Origin: Halichondria panicea
Lineage: Eukaryota; Porifera; Demospongiae; Suberitida; Halichondriidae
Direction: 5' to 3'
Assembly (NCBI RefSeq): GCF_963675165.1
Contig: NC_087383.1
Coordinates: forward strand, 5,310,839 to 5,374,838
DNA length: 64,000 nucleotides
The notes below the pieces were generated by a model that saw only the letters and a program-made list of their open reading frames with translations, ran no database searches and was not told the DNA's origin. Below are positions 23,697 to 35,259 of the stretch, piece after piece. The translations under genes were made by a program, and so were the position numbers. Numbering within the stretch: the stretch's first letter is position 1; each line of letters starts with the position of its first letter.

Positions 23697-26054
23697 ATGA
23701 GCAATGAAGCCATACATCACACATCAAATTTGTCACAGTATACAGAATCATCAGCAGTGTATATGGCCAGACTCAATGCGTTCTACGAAGGTTCTTGTGG
23801 ACCCTGTCGTCTCTGTATGGAAACAGTAAAGAAATATACACACGTCCAAAAGTTGAGTGAGAATGAATATTCATTACTGTTAAAAGTGGAAAGTGTGTCT
23901 ATAGACAAAAGTGCTTGTATTTGTTACAGTTGCTCAAAGCAAATAAAACGTAGCATAAGTAATAATCCCAACTTTCAACCGAGATGGAAACCAAAAATTG
24001 TCACAAGGAGACGTTGAAATGTAGTATACATATTTGCAACGAAAAACTTTGTAAAACCACAAAACTTGCCTCAGTTGAAGAGATTGAGGAAGTGCTGCAA
24101 CAAAAAGTAGCATGTTTTACAGTTGAGGATGACCAGGTGGATCACTACAACACATTGTACACTCACTACCTTGCATCCTCCTCATAGACTACCATGCGAG
24201 TCCTGTAAAATTAAACCACATAAAGGACAACACTTTAACAGACACTGTACGTCACCAGATGTAGTGAACGCCTACTTGAGGGAAGTCATCAATTACCCCT
24301 CTGACTTATCTAGAGAAAGCATACTTTGCCTTTCATGTTATATGCATTTCAGCATAATAACAAGAGGGAAGGGACACACAAATACATGTACTCAAGTGGT
24401 TTGAACCGAGAAGCAGAATGCGAGACTCGCAAAGAGATTGACACAGTGTTACTTCATTTGCAGTCTAAAGCAAATAAAATTATCCCAAACAAAGAAATGT
24501 CAGAGAAGGACATTTTTGAGCTTGTCATGCATAAATTGGGAATCTGACTGGGAGAATGCATAAAATGTGGTGAAGCTATGGTTTTACCAGAGCTGTACAG
24601 GGAATATATACGTACTGTGAAATCTACTTCATCCCAAACAGGTGCCAAATTTATCGAGGAAAATATCCCTAGCAGTCGCTGGTTTCTTTCAAACCTACAA
24701 GTATAATTATTATAAGGGTATGCTTGAGGTACATTGCCGTCATCGACGGTATGGGACAATTTTGTTTCACAAAAACTGTGACCTTGTTAGTGCATTATCA
24801 ATAGCACTAGGTAAGCGACAAAGTCCAAAAATAAAACAGGAACAAGATGAGATCAGGAACAAGATGAGATACATGACACTGCACGTGATTCAGAATCAAC
24901 ATCTATTGATAATTCAGTGGTTCCTGTTGCAAAGTACCTTAACGGTATCCTTCATGAAAGAGCAAAGACAGTATGTATGGAATATAATGGTATACCTGAA
25001 AAAGTCAGCAATTTCAAATTGTGTGAACTTATTGATAAAACAAACCCCATCTTACTACAATTTTTACGAGAATTAACACAGTCAGCCCGACAGAGCAAAC
25101 GTAAACTGTTTGAAGACCTCTCGCCTGAAGTGGATACTAAAACTATCCGTTTGGTATTTGCTCTAAGTGTACTACAATTCTGCACCAACAACATGCACTT
25201 GCAGTGCTCCACTACATGTTGCTCTCACAGAATCTATACTATGTCATGGTGGAACTCAAGAGTTAATTCGTATTCTAAACAGATTAGGTGCAGCAGCTTC
25301 CCTTGACACAGTCAATCGCTTAGCCACAAACGTCGTTACAAAACGGATAGCAGAAGGTGTATCAGCAGACCTCAAGCCTGGAATGTATGCTACAGCAACA
25401 GTAGACAATATCGACATTATACAACCATTTGCATTTGTGTCCTGTTTAGATGCATCCCGAAGTTGGCATGGGACATCTGTTCAATGTATTCAACCCCTAC
25501 CAGAAACAGAGTATCTATCACAAGACCTTGTGCCCTCATCTCATGCTTCACAATTAACCACCCGAACTCACATTCAAACAACATCCCCAGTAAACACTCC
25601 AATACCACATGAGAAACATAAGCGAAGACGTCGTACACTGACAGAGTTTTCACCACATACCTCAATAACAGTTGCTCCCAAAAAGAATTCAACAGTACTC
25701 CAAGACAAGGAGGTTTTTCAGTCAATACACACAGCTGAATATGTGCGTTTGCAAACAGATTCTGAACTGTCAATAGCACAATTTAGACCAACAGCAGTTG
25801 AAGAAGCTTCACTTAAAGTTTTGCAGGAGGATTTGTTTAAATGCATTACACTACGGAGCTTTTCCCCTCCCCAAATATTTCCTAGCTTAGTGTCACTACT
25901 AAACTGTGTCAAAAGACAAACCTATGACAAAGAAGTTTCCAACATTGAGGTAGTGAGTGAAAAGGCTGACAGTAAACCCACACTGGTAGGTGTCATTGCA
26001 CGTTTACACAAGCTATTCCTAATTGACCACGGACAGAAGCATGTGTTCCTAGTT
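23697..26054 (+). pseudogene. N-terminal half of the transposon's large protein
   Basis: Reading begins with MSNEAIHHTSN and passes through three frames because of small indels. Blocks in order are a CGPCRLC...CICYSC double-Cys motif (23,790-23,945), CNEKLCKTTKL and HYNTLY (24,030-24,160), and PCESCKIKPHKGQHFNRHC followed by CLSC (24,190-24,340). After a poorly preserved stretch (24,540-24,900) comes a clean 307-codon frame (25,167-26,090) holding SLDTVNRLATNVV, TVDNIDI and SRSWHGTSVQCIQPLP. The Cys/His blocks look like zinc-binding DNA-recognition units, and SWHGT-type blocks recur in a multicopy animal transposon family. The frame is cut at KHVFLV (26,054) by an 840-bp insertion and resumes at 26,900. 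Confidence 0.65.
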
Positions 26055-26894
26055 ATGCCTCGAGGCGTAGCCGCACGAGGGATACGGTAAAGCTGACTGT
26101 GTGTGTGTGTGTGTGTCTGTGTGTCTGTGTGTCTGTTCCAGCTGTAACTGCTCAACGGTTGCAATGCGACGAAAACTAACAGCTTCTATAGGCTTCTAGC
26201 CACGTTCTCTTGGATTTTGATTCGTGGATTTGCAAACTAAAGCTTCTTTCTCGAGTTATGGCTAGTTTGACTCACATTGAAGGCTGTTGCAGTCTCTTCA
26301 GAATCTTTCATAGCATCATCTGTCCGCACAAACTTTCTATTCAACATATGAGTTAGCCTTGCACTAAAGCGCTAGCTTTTTGTTAGCTACAATACTCAGA
26401 AAATATCTGTTAAAACAGCTACTAGCTAGCAGTAGCCATTTGTGAAATTGATCTCTTTGGACACACCCTTTAATTATTCCTGTGTGTGTAATGCGCATGC
26501 GCGCTCATTCCCCACGTGTGAGAAAATAATAATATCCAAGATCCAGATCCTCCTGGCAGAATCATCTTTGTCTTGAAGGCCTGGTAAGCCACAAAACACT
26601 ACCATATAACAATATAGATAACAATATGCATGTACACAGGTCTTTTCTTCTTAGATATTATATACACTGAACTACAGATCTTGGAAGAATCAATTTTCTT
26701 CTTTCTTGAGGTCCTAGTAAGCCACATAATACAACAATAGATGCATGTAAATAAGTCTTTTCTTCTCAGTGACTTTATATAGATAAGCTAACTTTAATAT
26801 TAAATTCATTATAGAAACTAATATAACACTCTAATACTTTTCAGCGAAAGCAAAAACATGGCGAGAGGCATTAGCACAGCGCCAGCTTGAACAC
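26055..26894. mobile_element. 840-bp insertion inside the transposon gene
   Basis: The stretch is bordered by CTAGTT on both sides (26,049-26,054; 26,894-26,899), a 5-6 bp target duplication. Its left end ATGCCTCGAGGCG and right side CGAGAGGCAT are partly inverted. It contains a (TG)n tract (26,098-26,135) and no coding domain. Removing it places KHVFLV directly before GDAKTYV in the same frame, which shows it is a later insertion. Class unknown; presumably non-autonomous. Confidence 0.7.
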
Positions 26895-29429
26895 TAGTTG
26901 GAGATGCAAAAACATACGTTATTTTAAAGGAAATAATTATGCTATGAATATGCAGGCCAGCAGTGGCTAACGCCTTATCCCGGTGATTGGCACATTTTGT
27001 TAAACTATCAAAAAGCTCTCATGAAACCCTATGCTGATGCTGGCCTGGCTAGTTTAGGCAAAGTTTCTGGACACAAGGGGGAAACATTGACTTCTCTAAT
27101 CCATGCAACAAATTTCAGAAGAACACATGAGTTTCTACTACAAGCGTATGAAGCTATATACAGGTACTTTTTGTCACTGTATACAACTGAGCTTTGCGAA
27201 AATGACATGAGTGATACAGACTATACACATGAGATTACGACAATGATTACTCAATTAGCTACTCAATTCTCACACACGTCAGGTATTGCAGACCTAGAAG
27301 TGTTTAGGGACACGGCTACAAAACTTCTAAATAGCACCGCAATGAAATTGCTGAAGTATAAAACATTCATGGAAAGACTATCCACAAAGCATGACACTGT
27401 TAAATTCTGGTATCAGTTCATCACCGTCGATTGTTTTGCTTATTTGGCCCTTTTTATAGCTCAAAAATATAGGAATTGGGAGCTAAGAGTTGGAAGCATA
27501 AAACTTTTATCAGCAGTTTTCACTGCATTCGATCACCCAACATATCAAGAAGTAATCCCACAGCATTTACAGGACTTATTGAGACTGCCAGATTCTGTAT
27601 TACAGTATCTGAGATCGGGTGCTTTTAGTGCCCGTTTAAGTCCATCAGAATGGCATAGCGTTGCTTTAGACGAATGCCATGAGATGAAAATCAATAAAGA
27701 CGCAAAACTGGCAGTTATACGACCAACTCCACAAAAAATGGAATTTCTGTCTAACTATCTCTCATATAGGGCAGTTTGTGTTAGAAATTTGCAAAAAGAG
27801 TTATTCCCAGAGCAGGAGAAACCAACCGATGCTCATGGTCACATAACAACAAGTAGAGACAAGAAAGGTGAAACAAATGTTGATCACATGATTGACACCA
27901 TTACTAAGAATGGTATGGCCATCCACGAAGATTTATGGAATTTTTTGGAATGTAAGCAAGCCAGTCTGGAACAATCTTATGACCTTCTAAACTTCAGGAA
28001 TATTGGTCAGGAAGCATACGAATCATTTGTATCTACTAAGTACCTTCACATGCCAAGTACATCAGTTATAAAACGCAAGAAACGACTGAGTACTTTTACT
28101 ATAACAGCAACACAAAAAAAGAAAGTAAAGCTGATTGACCAAGAACGTAAAATTAGTCAACGTTATCTGAAAAGGCAACTTGCTTGGATAGCGGAACAAG
28201 GGATTGACAATATTGACATTGATAGTTTATTTGGCCCCATTTCACAAGTCCCAAGAGCACTTGTAGACGGTAAAGGTTTCCCACAAAAAGCATATAAGGC
28301 TAGTACAACCGGATTTTATGAGAAAAGGTATGCCAAATTACCAGTTATTCTAAACAGCTTCCCTCCCCTGTGGGTACCACATTCAGTGATCCTAGAGGGA
28401 ATGTTCATGATTCAGACAACACCACTACCTACAGTGAGCAACATGAATGATTACGTAATACTTTTAATCAATCAGTTTGTAAAACCTCACATTAAGGCAG
28501 GTGTACAGGAGGTCCACGTACAGGAGGTCCACGTAGTGTTTGACACACCCGGTTCAATGAAAGAGACACCAAAAGAACTAGAACAAAAGCGAAGAGACGA
28601 GAGTGTACAAACTACAAAAGTTGATCATATATGTGGCCATATTGACAATAATACAACTGTGCCTACAAACTGGAGATCATTTCTCACATGCAGAAGATGT
28701 AAAAAAGACCTAACAGAATATTTAGCAACAGAAATTTTAAATGTTGTGCCTAGTATTCTCTCAGCAGAGCAAGCAGTATTTTGTAACATTGGCGTTGATG
28801 CATACACTACATCAAACTCGAAAGAAATACTTCCTTGCCCTTCATTGTGGACAGACGCAGATGAGGGGGATTTAAGAGTATGGTTACACTGTGTACATTC
28901 AGCCGGCACAAACAAATTGGTATTTTCAAGAGATACAGACGTTTACCACATAGGTCTGACAGTGCTTCACCTAATCCCAACTAACCACATAATTGTACAG
29001 CTCAGTAAAAGTTACAAAAACGGTGGAAAATTTATTAATCTTAAGGCATTCGCTGAGGCCCTTTCGAAAGACCCTGACCTAAGTGGCATTACTGATTTAC
29101 ACAGACCTCAAGTTATCCAATCTATTTATGTTAGTACTGGCTGTGACTACATCTCATTTTTTTCTGGCGTGGGAAAAATTACTTTTCTGACAACTTTTTT
29201 CCAGTATGCATCATTTATAACAGGCGGACAACCCATTGGAAGCATGGGAATTCTTGAGACCTCCTCAGCACTATTGTCATTCTTACGTCTAGTGGGTTGT
29301 GCATATTTTAAGAAACACACATCGGCATTCGAACACCCTACCTACACCAATTGCTCTGTACCAATCATCTGTACCAATCAATTGGTATTGTTAACCCACT
29401 TAAACACCATGAAGAATGGTTACAAGTAA
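26895..29429 (+). CDS. Transposon protein, central part, with XPG/FEN1-like acidic core
   Basis: An 810-codon open frame (ATG at 26,997) continues upstream, after one frame shift, to GDAKTYV at 26,900 and PYPGDWHILLN at about 26,970. It is therefore an internal segment of a protein of about 1,800 residues, not a free-standing gene. Its first half contains FDHPTYQEVIPQHLQDLL and DECHEMK, blocks typical of a multicopy cnidarian/sponge transposon family. Its second half has VHVVFD (Asp 516), DEGDLRVWLHC (Glu 623, Asp 625), SRDTDVYHIG (Asp 646, Asp 648) and TGCDYISFFSGVGK (Asp 717). That spacing, and the GCDY...GVGK turn, recall the metal-binding aspartates and helix-hairpin-helix region of XPG/FEN1 nucleases of the PIN-like fold. 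It probably cuts DNA, but this is inference. A 15-bp in-frame duplication (28,503-28,532) doubles QEVHV. Confidence 0.65.
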
Positions 29430-30006
29430 TCAGCTAAGGGCAGATACAGAAAGCCATAATTTACCATCTACCGAAGCTCTGGCGCTACACTGGAAGAGAT
29501 GCTTATGGGTACTTCAAATGTGGAACAGTGCAACACAAAATGACATGGACCTTCCAGGTACACACATTATACCCTGATACTTATGCATGTGCTCACCTTG
29601 TTAATTCCTATTTCAGCTCTCTCTCACTACACATGGATGGAAGCGATAAAATGGAGAACTGGGGATTCAATGGGATTCTCCAGAAAACCTGACAAAGTCA
29701 AAGGAAAGAGTGGAATATGTATTATCAGGGTGCAAGTGCAAGACTGGTTGCACAAACAAATGATGCAAATGTTTCAAACAGGAAAGAAGGTGTGGGCCTG
29801 GCTGTAAGTGTGTAAACTGTATGAATACACAGAGTAATCACCTATTTGAAGAGGATGATGTACACGATCTTGTATTATCAGAGCAGTGCCATTATAATTC
29901 TGAAGATGACTATGTTGAGACAGACTGTGAGGAAGATGAAGAAACAAACGAAATCATAAACGAAGTGTTTGGACCAGACAATGATACTGAAGATGTGTTT
30001 GTATAG
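29430..30006 (+). pseudogene. C-terminal CXC (tesmin/TSO1-like) domain of the transposon protein
   Basis: Coding continues past the stop at 29,429 in another frame (STEALALHWKRCLWVLQMWNSATQND) to a 58-nt GT-AG intron (29,559-29,616). It then reads WDSPENLTKSKERVEYVLSG and a cysteine-rich block, GCKCKTGCTNK-stop-CKCFKQ, then RCGPGCKCVNC (29,728-29,820). This is the CXC pattern of tesmin/TSO1-type DNA-binding domains. The stop (TGA, 29,761-29,763) falls where related proteins have Arg, consistent with a CGA to TGA change; an earlier TAA lies near 29,655. A very acidic tail (DDVHDLVL...EEDEETNE) ends at 30,006. Confidence 0.7.
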
Positions 30007-31731
30007 GTTTAATGTATGTCAGCTATGTTCCCTGGGATTATGCTTCAAAACTTATACAGTCTGTACTTAAGATACTAGACAACACATAAAACAAATTTCA
30101 GCGATGTATCAACTTTCAAAGTGCTACCAGGGCCAACCAAAGTTGATAAATGAATCTTCAAATGTTGGCCTAATACTATAGCACATTATTACTCGCAGGA
30201 TAGTTGGTTTCTTGTTTTGACTTCAGTTATACATTATATAATACTCCTTTATTAGCTTACCATTACTTCTCAGTCTCATCTGTGGCCCAAACTCCTGTAG
30301 AACATCAGCAAACATGGGCAGCGAAAGCGTTCTTTGGCATTGCAAATTTATGAACTCCGCCCATTGTAATTAATTTTACAGGAAGTTGTGCAGTGGCGAT
30401 ACCACTGTTCAGTGTCTTCTGTTGAAATGATGTGTCAGAAGTTTCAGAACATGGAAGTAATCAAGAAACAATTGAGCCCTACAGATTTGAGAGTGGCACA
30501 CCATGTACCATTAGACACAGAACCAGGAGGAGAAGAAGGAGAAGAAGATGATGACTCTGAAGGTGCATGTGCTTCATACAAAAATGCACATAAACAAGCA
30601 TGTAATCTATTCAGGTGAGAATGTGTATGTTGCTGTGAAGTGGAAAGTCGTCGAGAAGAAGGAAGAAATCACACTGATATAAGTTGACATGAATGATTCA
30701 CACCGGTGTGCCTCGATGTGTGGGTACTTCAAATAGCATACTCTAACTACAGATATCATTATGGTGATCCAGCACATTCATGAGTATAAAGTGTTACTGA
30801 ATTATAAGCCATGTATTTTATTCGTAGGCGTTACCGGTTCATTGCTTATCGGCAACTTGTTGGTTGGTGTTGGGGATGGCTAGCTGCGCTGTAAACCAAA
30901 TCAGGGAAACTTCAGGACACTTCTGCTAACTATGCTGGATTTAAATATCCACAAGTGTCATTTTACAATATAAATATAAACTGTCATACGAACATGAAAA
31001 TGTTAGTGGTCAGGGGTGATGAATCTGCTTTGGTGCGGAATGGCATGATTTTTCTGGTTTTACAAAATCGCTACTTATAATAGGCTGGTAGGTATCAGAT
31101 GATTTGCTTTTACCCTTAGCGCTTGTTTTTGTTTGGCTAACTTGAACACAGGCTTGCACTGATACATGGTTGTATTTAGGACTAGGTTCATCATCTGGTT
31201 CGACTTCAGCAGAAGCCAGTTGGAGAGTGTGAGGGTCCAGCAATAATTTGATTGACAATCTGTACTGGTTAAGCTTACAAAATGCAAGAATTGACAGCAC
31301 CTTTACCTCATGCCGTTGCCTTTTCTCTACAACTCCTCTTCTTCTTCCGATACCACCCCCTTCTGCTCTTCTCTTATGACCAATTTCATGGTTTCAGCGC
31401 CTTCTTTTCTTCAGGCCAAGTAAGAGCTGAGTTAATTTCAAAGCTGTCATCAGTAAAATGTTCACGAGTGCATGATCAGTGGCCTTCCATACACTGAGCT
31501 CTTGTTCGTTGAACTTCACTTTTTTTTTATCCAGCATCCTTGGGAAAGCTCACTAGGAGTGTTTGAGCACCCAGCAGCTACAATCTGTTGACCATAGTGC
31601 TACAGTTGAGTGGCATTAAGTTTTGCATGTATTCCTTCTATGACATCATGTAGTAGCCGCGCCCACATTCAACCACAACAGGAAGTATGTTAGACAGGAT
31701 GCTAAATCTGCCTCACTAAGTCACCCTCCCT
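30007..31731. other. Right non-coding arm of the 9.1-kb transposon
   Basis: No domain is recognised. Small frames at 30,388-30,618 (plus) and 31,010-31,300 (minus) may be chance or exons of a second gene. A 20-bp GTGGTATCGCCACTGCAC-type string at about 23,249-23,270 recurs inverted at 30,385-30,405. The arm ends with the subterminal and terminal inverted repeats. Confidence 0.4.
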
Positions 31732-31735
31732 TTAA

Positions 31736-32274
31736 GGCACTTACCATAACGCACATACCATAACCTGCCAGTTGGTGGAGTTGATGGAGACATTGCGCTC
31801 CAATCTTCATCTATTCAAAATAATCACTTACCATAACTTGTCTTGGGTTGTTTGATGGGGACACAGGACTCTCACCTAAATAATTTCAGAACTGCGTCCA
31901 ACCACTTACCATAACCTGTCAGTGGAGACATTGGGCCGAGACTGGACTGACTGATAGTAAAGGACGCTGGTAGCAACCTGCATAATTTTAAGTGTATAAT
32001 AGGTACTTGCTTGTGTTACTTGCTTGCTTGTGTTACTTGGTGCGGTGTGCGGAATAATCGGAATAATAGGCAACTACCAACCATAATCTTACTTGGTGGA
32101 CATAATCGTCTCCACAGCATTATCCTTCTCCTTCCGAGTCGTAGGCAGCCGTGAGATTGCTGGGCACAACACATCAATATAAAAACTTTTCTTGAGTAAC
32201 ATTTGAACGGAGGTTGGAGCTGCCACCACATTCTCGTCCTTAATCTCGCAGGCAACGTAGAACCTAGTGGGCAA
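31736..32274 (-). pseudogene. 5' exons of the DUF7869-like gene beyond the transposon
   Basis: The minus strand starts MPTRFYVACEIKDENVV at 32,274 and runs 61 codons to METIMSTK-type sequence at a splice donor (AA then GTAAGA, about 32,092). Downstream, two or three small blocks end in ATGTCTCCATCAACTCC or ATGTCTCCACTGACAG followed by GTTATGGTAAGTG. They are the same repeated-exon type as 22.0-22.6 kb. It is plausible, not proven, that these are the first exons of the gene interrupted by the transposon. Confidence 0.4.
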
Positions 32275-33685
32275 AGCCTGGTACTCTCAGCCGCTTTGAA
32301 ACAGGGAACCCCAATGGTATCTGACTGTCATACATACTCATGTCAGCAGTTCCATGAACATACCAGAGGTGCTGTCTTGGCAAGGTATGTGTGCATGTCG
32401 ATCACCATGGATTTCGGGTGGAACCTTTTAACACCGGTGCATGACACAGGTTATACACCCGGAGGTCTTCAGACACAATAATTACACCATTGATGTCGAC
32501 AGTGTAATTGATTGTTCTTTTGTCTGTTCTTCATCACCCAAAACACATGACCCAAAACACATGTGTTCGGATCATCCTCAATGGAGAATTCACCACTTGA
32601 GAGCGCTGCCAGGTCACGCAATGTGATTTGATCTGTTAGGATTTAGTTTAGCATGTACGACAATCATGTATATAATCACACCGTCTTGACTGGTGCCACT
32701 CTCACTCATTGCACCACCATCACTCATCTCACTCATCGTATCACTCTCAGCGACAGAGTCTTGTTCTATTACATAGGATTGACTTATAAGGCTATGGGAT
32801 TAAAGTTTATGTATATGGTCATATATGGTCACCACCCTCACCCTCACTCCTTTCGCCACTGTCATTCATCGTGTCATTCTCGAGTCTCGTTCTAATTAAT
32901 ACCTTCTTCCATCCGGCTCTGCTCGGATACAACTTCACACAGCAAATCAACAATCTACACAGCAAAACGTAGTGTAAATAACGGATGCAGTTTGGCACCG
33001 CATAAGCCTTGAATACGGTAGCAGAAACGGGTCGTTTAACTTACACAAACGATAAGGTTTAATCCTGTAATGGGAACAACTTAAACGGACGACTTTTACC
33101 GTGACCGTTTTACTTTCCGTTTAGTACTGTATCTCCCCGCTTCCACATGCAAACAATGCCGTTTAAGACGCCGTCTTTGCAACAACACTAGAAACAGGTG
33201 TAGCTATAATTATAGTAGCTAGATCTACGCCCACTCAAGTTTTGTTTGCATTATTTTGTATAAAGGTGATGTATAAAGGTGAAGGACTTACAGTGGAGAG
33301 CTTCACTTGAAGTAAAACTTACGGTGCCGGTATCGATGCCAACACTTGTAATGGGAAGTCAGGAACAGTCAACTGTAAGTTAAATATGTACATAATACTG
33401 TGAATTTAATATGCACCGTTCCATTCCATTTTTGACGACCCTGAAGACTTAGCAGGACTGTTAATAACACACAAAAGAAGTTGGTGGCAACCCTGAGAAA
33501 AGACAGCACAGTATAGATCTATATACACACTTGTACTGTCACAGTGAACTTACTTATCTTAATTTGTGTATAGGTGAGCCTCCTTTCCGCAAAGAGAGAA
33601 TGAGTAAATCTGAAGAACAAAGAATGAAATTAATATAGCGTGTACTCCTATATGTATGATCTAAACTCTATGACAGTAATTTAAC
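32275..33685. other. No supported gene
   Basis: No recognised coding domain. A frame at 32,653-32,895 is His/Thr-rich and repetitive (CACTCATC repeats). A GTTTAA/ACGG-rich stretch at 32,980-33,170 has weak internal symmetry only. Confidence 0.4.
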
Positions 33686-34545
33686 GTAAGCACGAGGGCC
33701 AATACACAAGTACACACACTATTATAAAGGCCACCTGACAGAAGATGACACATCTTTACAGGCTGCTGGCACCGGATGACACATCCATCCAAGTACGAGG
33801 GCCAATACACAAGCACACACACTATTTAAAGTAGCATAAACCCTTGTAAAGTACATGAGCTTATATAAAGACCACCTGACAGAAGATGACACAGGCTGCT
33901 GGCACCGGATGACACATCCATCCAAGCACAAGGGCCAATACACAAGCACACAAGCACACACACTATTTAAAGTAGCAACAAACCCTTGTAAGCTTACCAC
34001 CTGACAGAAGATGACACATCTTTACAGGCTGCTGGCACCGGATGACACATCCATCCAAGCACGAGGGCCAATACACGAGGGCCAATACACAAGTACACAC
34101 ACTATTTAAAGTAGCATAAACCCTTGTAAAGTACATGAGCTTATATAAAGGCCACCTGACAGAAGATGACACATCTGCACCGGATGACACATCCATCCAA
34201 GCACGAGGGCCAATACACAAGTACACACAAGTACACACACTATTTAAAGTACCATAAACCCTTGTAAAGTACATGAGCTTATATAAAGGCCACCTGACAG
34301 AAGATGACAGAAGATGACACATCTTTACAGGCAGGGCCAATACACAAGCACACACACTATTTAAAGTAGCTCCTATATAAAGGCCACCTGACAGAAGATG
34401 ACACATCTTTACAGGCTGCTGGCACCGGATGCCAAGCCAATACACACTATTTAAAGTAACAATAAACCCTTGTAATAAATGCCACGATGACACATCTTTA
34501 CAGGCTGCTGGCACCAATGACACATCCACACAAGCACACACACTA
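33686..34545. repeat. Minisatellite, ~130-145 bp unit, six to seven imperfect copies
   Basis: The string AGCACGAGGGCCAATACACA recurs at about 33,690, 33,794, 33,927, 34,058, 34,200, 34,335 and (shortened) 34,437. Each is followed by CACACACTATTTAAAGTAGC, CCACCTGACAGAAGATGACA and GGCTGCTGGCACCGGATGAC. Units vary by internal deletions and doublings. Cysteine-rich minus-strand open frames across it (for example 33,963-34,541) follow from the repeat and are not genes. Confidence 0.9.
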
Positions 34546-35259
34546 CACTACATGTACGTAGTACGAGTGACATAAAAACTTGGCTATTATTTTATTTACC
34601 AACACTTGTATTATTATGATCTAGGTACAGATTACCTGTCTCTTTGATGTTCAAGGTACATGTACACGGTAGCCGGCTAGCCAGCCCACGAAAAGAAACA
34701 GCTCAAGAGACTCCATCTCCGGCTCCAAATGACCGCCTAAAAGGAAACATTCTGAGCATGTGCATGTCACCTTTGACCTTTACCCATGGTGTGCTTCAAA
34801 TAATAATGTTTCAGCACTTATTAAAACTATGGTAGAGCTACCCAGAATACTGTCTGTGGAGATCAGTTTTTGTGGAGGAGATAGGATAGAGAGTACAGAC
34901 TCAACGCGTGGCTTCAGCTGTATTCTTCCACTGGTCGCTCTGCTGGCAAGCTTTGCAACATAAGTGTTCAGTCCTGTACAAATTCAAATTAGACATACGT
35001 ACATAAACACTGTTGTCTGTACGTTGAAACTCACTAGTTGATCTCCATGGTAATTTGTGTCTGTAAACATTTTCCCCGTTGTGTCATATACCTATCTTCA
35101 ATCTCAGCCCACTGTTTTTTCTCGCTTTCTGATTTCAGAAATTTTTTTCTTCTATCAAACATCTGTAAAATTATAGTTTCATTATAATGAACACTGATAC
35201 TATAATTATACTTAACCCTTTTCTGATATGCCTTTTTTTGTGCATTCTTTTTTTTTGGC
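34546..35259. other. No recognised gene
   Basis: A minus-strand frame at 35,034-35,261, rich in Lys, starts MPKKKNAQKK and lies just downstream of the Tnp2-like relic. It may be its out-of-frame continuation. No motif was recognised. Confidence 0.4.

Larger units (their letters stand above)
22602..31731 (+). mobile_element. 9.1-kb TTAA-flanked (Kolobok-like) DNA transposon
   Basis: The ends read AGGGAGGGTGA at 22,602 and its reverse complement at 31,721-31,731, each bordered by TTAA (22,598-22,601; 31,732-31,735). A longer subterminal inverted repeat of about 50 bp (GCATCCTGTCTAACATACTT then CCTGTTGTGGTTGAATGTGG) lies at 23,113-23,167 and 31,664-31,716. It is separated from the left tip by about 500 bp that includes a MITE. 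TTAA duplications are used by the piggyBac and Kolobok superfamilies; the AGGG tip suits Kolobok, though the superfamily is inference. All coding blocks run on the plus strand, opposite to the host gene around it. Confidence 0.75.

Noticed and set aside
22602-31731. Alternative classification of the 9.1-kb element as piggyBac
   Set aside because: TTAA fits, but the tips start AGGG, not CCC, and no piggyBac DDD core was seen; Kolobok-like is the better, still tentative, label.
33963-34541. 192-codon Cys-rich minus-strand open frame
   Set aside because: It follows the minisatellite units exactly (GVxCxx repeats), so it is a by-product of the tandem repeat.
33686-34545. Possible CRISPR-like array
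   Set aside because: Repeat units are long and contiguous, spacers are not unique, and the genome is clearly eukaryotic.
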